The notes under the pieces were generated by a model. The model did not search any database and had not been told where the DNA came from. It saw only the letters and a list, made by a program, of their open reading frames with translations. A stretch of 20,705 bases of DNA from Gammaproteobacteria bacterium UBA4475. Lineage in GTDB: Bacteria; Pseudomonadota; Gammaproteobacteria; Pseudomonadales; Azotimanducaceae. This document shows, in pieces, positions 16,620 through 20,705 of the stretch (within the stretch, counting starts at the first letter, position 1; every line of letters starts with the position of its first letter). Where the stretch lies: positions 1-20,705 of the forward strand of contig DGOD01000187.1 of assembly GCA_002389265.1 (NCBI GenBank), read 5' to 3'. Made by a program: the position numbers and the translations under genes.

Positions 16620-17567
16620 GTTGAGATAACCCACCAAGCAAAAGTACCCGATAACATGGCGCGTCAGCGATTAGATCATGTTGTCTCTCATTTGTTCCCG
16701 CAATACTCAAGATCGCGACTTCAGTCCTGGATTAAATCCGGCGGAGTGACCGTTGACGGCCAATTGAAGCGTACGGGCCAGAAGTTATATGGCGGTGAGA
16801 ACATCGCCATTGCTGTGGTCACAGTTGAAGTTGAGTCGGTGCCGCAGGAGATGGCCCTCGATGTGGTCTTCGAGGATGAGGCCCTGTTGGTCGTCAACAA
16901 GCCGATGGGGCTCGTGGTTCATCCTGGCGCGGGGAACATGGATGGGACGCTGCTCAATGCGCTCCTTTACCATTATCCTGACTTAGACGGGGTGCCGCGT
17001 GCGGGTATTGTCCATCGGCTCGATAAAGATACAACGGGCCTGCTAGTGGTGGCTAAAACACTCGAAAGTCAAAACCAGTTAGTCCAACAACTGCAGGCAA
17101 GAACAGTGAAGCGTCTCTATGAGGCGGTGGTCTACGGTGTATTTGAAGGTCCAGGTAAGGTCGATGCCGCGATCGGCAGGCACGTTAGTCAAAGAACGAA
17201 AATGGCCGTCAGGCGAGACGGCAAAGAAGCCATCTCTCGGTATCGTGTATTGCAGCAGTTCGGCGAGCATACCCGTCTTGAGGTTTCGCTGGAGACCGGT
17301 CGCACGCACCAGATTCGAGTGCACATGCAGCACATTCGCCATAGTTTGATCGGTGATAATACCTATGGTGGCGGCTACAAAATCCCTCGAAATCGACAAC
17401 CGATTTTACTGGAAGCGCTGCAATCTTTCCCCAGGCCGGCGTTGCACGCCCGTGAATTGAGCCTGCAACACCCAACAACGGGCGTGAACTGTCGCTGGAC
17501 TGTGGCGTTGCCCGAGGATATGGAGGTGCTGCTGGCGGCACTCTCCGCAGCAGATATCTGTGACTGA
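16614..17567 (+). CDS. rluD: 23S rRNA pseudouridine synthase RluD
   Basis: Makes the pseudouridines of 23S rRNA helix 69 (positions 1911/1915/1917 in E. coli). 317 residues from the ATG at 16614; a GTG at 16599 in the same frame would add five residues but the ATG fits the family better. The N-terminal S4 RNA-binding domain contains [23 protein letters not shown] and GGVTVDGQ. The catalytic domain holds [33 protein letters not shown] with catalytic D137, RLYEAVVYG, and [13 protein letters not shown]. The stop overlaps the pgeF start by 8 bases, an arrangement (rluD-yfiH) conserved in many gammaproteobacteria. Confidence 0.97.
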   Translation: MPVEITHQAKVPDNMARQRLDHVVSHLFPQYSRSRLQSWIKSGGVTVDGQLKRTGQKLYGGENIAIAVVTVEVESVPQEMALDVVFEDEALLVVNKPMGLVVHPGAGNMDGTLLNALLYHYPDLDGVPRAGIVHRLDKDTTGLLVVAKTLESQNQLVQQLQARTVKRLYEAVVYGVFEGPGKVDAAIGRHVSQRTKMAVRRDGKEAISRYRVLQQFGEHTRLEVSLETGRTHQIRVHMQHIRHSLIGDNTYGGGYKIPRNRQPILLEALQSFPRPALHARELSLQHPTTGVNCRWTVALPEDMEVLLAALSAADICD

Positions 17568-18276
17568 GCCCCTGCTTCGCCCCGACTGGGCGCTGCCTGA
17601 AGCTGTGCAGTCGGCAGTTACCACGTGTTTTGGCGGTGTCAGCGAGCCACCCTACGGGACGTTGAATGTCGCGAGCCATGTGGCTGATCAGCCTGCGCGT
17701 GTGGCGGAGAACCGCCGTCGGGTTGAGGTGCTGGCGGAATTGCCGGCTCCGCCTTTATGGCTGCAACAGGTTCACGGCACGCGGGTATTGATGGCGAACC
17801 CAAGTAGTGCCAACGAACAGCAGGCAGATGCTGCCTACACAAGAGACCGGCACTGCGTGTTGGCTATTATGGCGGCTGACTGTTTACCGATTTTGTTGTG
17901 CAGCGATGATGGCGAGGAAATCGCGGCGATACATGCGGGTTGGCAGGGGCTCGCCGGACATATTATTGATGCTACAGTGGCGCGATTTTCAGCGCGTAAA
18001 ATTTCAGCCTGGCTGGGGCCGGCGATCGGGCCCTGCCACTATGAAGTGGATGAGCCAGTCAGGTCGCGCTTCGACAGCAATTTTGGGTTTGGCCCAGGAA
18101 AGGATGACGGTCACTGGATGCTAGATCTGTTTGCGGTTGCCAGGCGCCAACTCTCAAAGGCCGGTGTTGCGTCCATTGCCGGAGGTGAGTGCTGCACCTA
18201 TTGCGACTCGAGGTTTTATTCCCATCGCCGCGATGGTCAAACCGGCAGATTCGCGGCGCTGATTTGGCGGCGCTGA
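17560..18276 (+). CDS. pgeF: Peptidoglycan editing factor / laccase-domain protein PgeF (YfiH)
   Basis: Protein of 238 residues in the laccase-domain (DUF152, Cu-oxidase_4) family. Known roles in the family are purine nucleoside processing and, in E. coli, prevention of wrong amino-acid incorporation into muropeptides. Metal-site residues are H72 (QQVHGTRV), C108 (MAADCLPILL) and H125 (IAAIHAGWQGL), matching E. coli YfiH H71/C107/H124. Other landmarks are GPAIGPCHYEVDEPVR and the C-terminal CTYCDSRFYSHRRDG. Translation begins at GTG 17560 inside the end of rluD, so coupling is likely. It converges with the next gene, with 10 bases between the stops. Confidence 0.94.
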   Translation: MTEPLLRPDWALPEAVQSAVTTCFGGVSEPPYGTLNVASHVADQPARVAENRRRVEVLAELPAPPLWLQQVHGTRVLMANPSSANEQQADAAYTRDRHCVLAIMAADCLPILLCSDDGEEIAAIHAGWQGLAGHIIDATVARFSARKISAWLGPAIGPCHYEVDEPVRSRFDSNFGFGPGKDDGHWMLDLFAVARRQLSKAGVASIAGGECCTYCDSRFYSHRRDGQTGRFAALIWRR

Positions 18277-18286
18277 TGGGGCGTTA

Positions 18287-18769
18287 TTAGCCGCTACAGT
18301 ACTCGCGAATCGTCTGTCGCGCAGTCTCGATTTTTGCGGTTTTCTCCTCTGCGGTGAGTAGTCGATCTTCACCGTTGTCATCCTTGACCATGATTCTTGG
18401 GTACGTCTCGAGGTTGACCAGGTTCTTTTTGCCGATTTCGCAGTTCGAGCGCTTTTGGGCAGCGATCTGGCCGGCGATGCGATCGCGATCTTCAGCGATG
18501 AGCTTATCGGGATCAACCTCGGTGCTGATCGGTTCCGGTGGTAAGCCGGGTCTCGAGCCACGGTTTGGTGCCTGACTTTGCTCGCTATCAAGTAGGGTCT
18601 TGGCGCCGAAGCCACCGGTGGCGGTAACGCGCTCGGCGGGGTAGTCTCGCGGGTTCTTCTGAGCGTAGTTGGTCACGCCGTAGTTATCCACCCAGACATA
18701 GTAATCATCATCCGAATAAGCATTCACTGCGGTAAGCAACAGAAGCATAAAGCAGACAGAGTTTTTCAT
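18287..18769 (-). CDS. DUF4124 domain-containing secreted protein
   Basis: Protein of 160 residues, function unknown. A signal peptide covers residues 1-19 (MKNSVCFMLLLLTAVNAYS). The DUF4124 motif follows at once: DDYYVWVDNYGVTNYAQKNP, with the usual Trp-Val-Asp core and a following Asn/Tyr. The middle is low-complexity and charged. The C-terminal part reads CEIGKKNLVNLE...PRIMVKDDNGEDRLLTAEEK and ends ...TIREYC, which recurs in many gammaproteobacterial DUF4124 proteins; its two cysteines may pair. Probably periplasmic. Transcribed toward pgeF and away from ilvB. A weak -10-like TATACT lies on the minus strand at 18782-18787, close to the start, without a good -35. Confidence 0.85.
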   Translation of the reverse strand: MKNSVCFMLLLLTAVNAYSDDDYYVWVDNYGVTNYAQKNPRDYPAERVTATGGFGAKTLLDSEQSQAPNRGSRPGLPPEPISTEVDPDKLIAEDRDRIAGQIAAQKRSNCEIGKKNLVNLETYPRIMVKDDNGEDRLLTAEEKTAKIETARQTIREYCSG

Positions 18770-18898
18770 CTAAGTCCCTATAGTATATGACTATTTGGAT
18801 CTTACTCGATGCCAGCGCAAAATTCGACAGTGGCTCTGAAAGGGTTCGAATTTAGGGGCGAGACGCGCGGCGGTCGGGTTGGCGTTGGCGTTAAAGGA

Positions 18899-18928
18899 TT
18901 GACAGCATAAGCCGGTTTGATTGAGAAT
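18899..18928 (+). promoter_or_regulatory. Candidate sigma70 promoter of ilvB
   Basis: A perfect TTGACA (18899-18904) is followed after 18 bases by GAGAAT (18923-18928, four of six against TATAAT). It lies about 40-65 bases ahead of the ilvB start in the 195-base gap between the DUF4124 gene and ilvB. A transcript from here would have only about 30 bases of leader, too short for a branched-chain amino-acid leader peptide. Confidence 0.4.
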
Positions 18929-18932
18929 GCCC

Positions 18933-18950
18933 GGCCTCATAGGCCTATGA
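18933..18950 (+). promoter_or_regulatory. Palindrome with alternative hairpins before ilvB
   Basis: TCATAGGCCTATGA (18937-18950) is a perfect 14-base palindrome. The overlapping GGCCT (18933-18937) and AGGCC (18941-18945) form a competing 5-bp stem with a CAT loop. The site lies between the candidate -10 box and the AGGGG ribosome binding site (18954-18958), a place where an operator would block transcription initiation. Function is inferred from position and symmetry only. Confidence 0.35.
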
Positions 18951-18964
18951 AATAGGGGAAAAAA

Positions 18965-20701
18965 GTGGAAATGCTATCTGGCGGAGACATCCTGATGCGT
19001 TGTCTCCAGGAAGAAGGTGTTGATTATGTGTTCGGTTACCCTGGCGGTGCCGTATTGCATATCTATGACGCGCTCTTCAGGCAAAAGCGTATACAGCACA
19101 TTCTGGTCAGACATGAGCAGGCTGCAACCCACATGGCTGATGGCTATGCGCGCGGCACGGGGCGGCCAGGCGTCGTGTTGGTGACGTCCGGCCCAGGGGC
19201 AACCAATGCCATTACGGGGATTGCGACGGCCTTCATGGATTCGATTCCGATGGTCGTGATTTCCGGTCAGGTACAAAGCCATTTGATCGGCACTGACTCA
19301 TTTCAGGAAACTGACATGATCGGTATCTCGCGCCCTATCGTTAAACACAGCTTTCTCGTGAAAAATGCGTCTGAAATTCCCTTGATCGTTAAAAAGGCCT
19401 TTTATCTTGCGACCTCTGGTCGGCCAGGTCCCGTGGTCATCGATATTCCCAAAGATATCACCAGTCCCACAGAACTCTTTGAGTACGAGTATCCCGAGCA
19501 ACTTATCATGCGGTCTTATAGTCCCGCGGTGAAGGGGCATCCGGGCCAGATCAAGAAGGCCCTGACAATGCTGCTGGAGGCCGAGCGCCCCATGATATAC
19601 GCCGGGGGCGGTGTTATTCAGGGTGAGGGCTCGAGTGAGCTCATCGCGCTCACGCGTTTATTGGGCTATCCCATCGTTAATACACTGATGGGGCTGGGCG
19701 CCTATCCTGGCACTGACCCACAATTTTTAGGCATGTTGGGCATGCACGGCACCTATGAAGCGAATATGGCGATGCATAATTGTGATGTCCTTATCGCAGT
19801 GGGAGCTCGCTTTGATGATCGCGTGACCAATACTGTGGCTAAATTTTGTCCTTTTGCGAAGATTATCCATATTGATATTGATCCCGCGTCGATCTCGAAG
19901 AATGTGGTGGTTGATGTGCCGATAGTGGGCCCGGTCAAAAATGTCCTGGCGGAGATGCTGGAAACCGCTCAGGCTCGGGTCGCTAAACGCACCAAGGTTC
20001 AGGCCAGTCGGCTGGCCGAGTGGTGGACGCAAATAGAAGCCTGGCGAAAGTTGGATAGTTTGCATGTCACGCCAGCCGCCGATGGTGTCACCATTAAGCC
20101 TCAGGAGGCCGTAAAAGCGGTCTACAAGGTGAGCAAAGGCACTGCATTCGTTAGCTCTGATGTGGGCCAGCATCAGATGTTTGCGGCATTGTATTACCCC
20201 TTCGACGAGCCTCGTAAGTGGATTAACTCTGGTGGTCTCGGCACTATGGGCTTTGGCTTGCCGGCCGCCATGGGCGTGCAGATGGCTTTTCCCGATGAGA
20301 CCGTGGTGTGCATCACCGGTGAAGGTAGCATCCAGATGAACATTCAGGAACTCTCGACCTGTGCCCAATATGGGTTGCCGGTGAAAATCATCAATCTGAA
20401 TAACCGTTCTCTGGGCATGGTTAAGCAGTGGCAAGATATGCAGTATGAGGGTCGGTATTCCCACAGCTACATGGATTCTTTACCCGACTTCAAGAGGTTA
20501 GTGGAAGCCTATGGGCACGTTGGTTTTCAGGTGAAGACTCTGGCCGAGTTAGATGATGTTCTTGAGGCCGCGTTTGCGCTCAAGGACAAGCTGGTCTTTG
20601 TCGATATTTTGGTTGACCCCGATGAGCATGTCTATCCCATGCATGTGGCGCCTAATGGTGCAATGGATGACATGTGGCTGAAAAAGGGGGTGCGAACCTG
20701 A
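18965..20701 (+). CDS. ilvI: Acetolactate synthase large (catalytic) subunit, IlvI/IlvB type
   Basis: Thiamine-diphosphate enzyme that makes 2-acetolactate or 2-aceto-2-hydroxybutyrate, the first common step of valine, leucine and isoleucine synthesis. 578 residues, full length. I chose GTG at 18965 because it gives MEMLSGG, matching the N-terminus of E. coli IlvI, and AGGGG stands 6 bases before it; an ATG at 18971 is the alternative. Landmarks are [17 protein letters not shown], catalytic E51 ([16 protein letters not shown]), [23 protein letters not shown], and the cofactor motif [17 protein letters not shown] followed by [13 protein letters not shown]. The metal-binding GDG is GEG here (E453). 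The stop TGA shares its A with the ATG of the next gene. Confidence 0.96.
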   Translation: MEMLSGGDILMRCLQEEGVDYVFGYPGGAVLHIYDALFRQKRIQHILVRHEQAATHMADGYARGTGRPGVVLVTSGPGATNAITGIATAFMDSIPMVVISGQVQSHLIGTDSFQETDMIGISRPIVKHSFLVKNASEIPLIVKKAFYLATSGRPGPVVIDIPKDITSPTELFEYEYPEQLIMRSYSPAVKGHPGQIKKALTMLLEAERPMIYAGGGVIQGEGSSELIALTRLLGYPIVNTLMGLGAYPGTDPQFLGMLGMHGTYEANMAMHNCDVLIAVGARFDDRVTNTVAKFCPFAKIIHIDIDPASISKNVVVDVPIVGPVKNVLAEMLETAQARVAKRTKVQASRLAEWWTQIEAWRKLDSLHVTPAADGVTIKPQEAVKAVYKVSKGTAFVSSDVGQHQMFAALYYPFDEPRKWINSGGLGTMGFGLPAAMGVQMAFPDETVVCITGEGSIQMNIQELSTCAQYGLPVKIINLNNRSLGMVKQWQDMQYEGRYSHSYMDSLPDFKRLVEAYGHVGFQVKTLAELDDVLEAAFALKDKLVFVDILVDPDEHVYPMHVAPNGAMDDMWLKKGVRT

Positions 20702-20705
20702 TGCG
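20701..20705 (+). CDS. ilvH: Probable start of acetolactate synthase small subunit, cut by window end
   Basis: ATGCG begins at 20701, overlapping the ilvI stop by one base (TGATG). The first codons (Met, then a CG- codon, likely Arg) fit the MR start of IlvH, the regulatory small subunit that normally follows the large subunit. Only five bases are visible, so the call rests on position and convention. Confidence 0.55.

Noticed and set aside
16510..16710. N-terminal extension of bamD by 67 residues.
   Set aside because: It would overlap rluD and place the lipobox LAAC far from the N-terminus; the start at 16509 gives a normal lipoprotein signal.
18840..18860. GGGTTCGAATTT resembles the T-loop of a tRNA, suggesting a tRNA remnant or attachment site ahead of ilvI.
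   Set aside because: The flanking bases cannot form the T stem, and no anticodon arm or acceptor stem is present nearby.
20318..20330. Thiamine-diphosphate motif of acetolactate synthase is GEGS instead of GDGS (E453).
   Set aside because: Glu can still bind the metal, the surrounding [11 protein letters not shown] motif is intact, and as far as I recall GEGS is common in proteobacterial IlvI, so it is not evidence of a broken enzyme.

Overview
The window looks like chromosomal core DNA from a gammaproteobacterium, probably a marine Pseudomonadales/Cellvibrionales-type lineage. This rests on gene content: the lspA-fkpB-ispH cluster, a Pseudomonas-style type IV pilus (T4P) minor pilin operon, and bamD-pilSR next to rluD-pgeF. 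The genus is not determined. I saw no insertion sequence, tRNA, rRNA, CRISPR array or phage gene. No gap between genes exceeds about 265 bases.

Layout. Bases 1-1878 (+): end of lspA (lipoprotein signal peptidase), fkpB (FKBP-type peptidyl-prolyl isomerase) and ispH (isoprenoid synthesis), tightly packed. Bases 1950-11869 (+): the pilus tip/minor pilin operon, in the order pilE, fimU, pilV, pilW, pilX, a small secreted protein in a PilY2-like position, and a very large pilY1 (2005 codons). The PilY1 product carries an extra N-terminal array of three ~220-residue cadherin/Ig-like modules ahead of the usual vWA and beta-propeller parts. Bases 11889-16509 (-): bamD, pilS, pilR and fimT, read right to left. 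Bases 16614-18276 (+): rluD and pgeF, overlapping by 8 bases. Bases 18287-18769 (-): a DUF4124 protein. Bases 18965-20705 (+): ilvB/ilvI (acetolactate synthase large subunit) and the first bases of the small-subunit gene.

How they work together. PilE, FimU, PilV, PilW and PilX are expected to form the priming complex that starts T4P assembly and displays PilY1 at the tip. PilS-PilR is the sensor-kinase/sigma54-activator pair that normally controls the major pilin gene, which is not in this window. FimT belongs to the pilin family linked to DNA binding in competence. LspA and BamD serve envelope lipoproteins and outer-membrane protein assembly. RluD, PgeF and IlvB are housekeeping enzymes.

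I found no clearly new multi-gene system. The points most worth a second look are the cadherin-like extension of PilY1, a FimT whose prepilin motif lacks Glu5 but keeps the GRxR DNA-binding motif, a hairpin that sequesters the fimU Shine-Dalgarno sequence, and the inverted and reordered minor pilin block relative to Pseudomonas.
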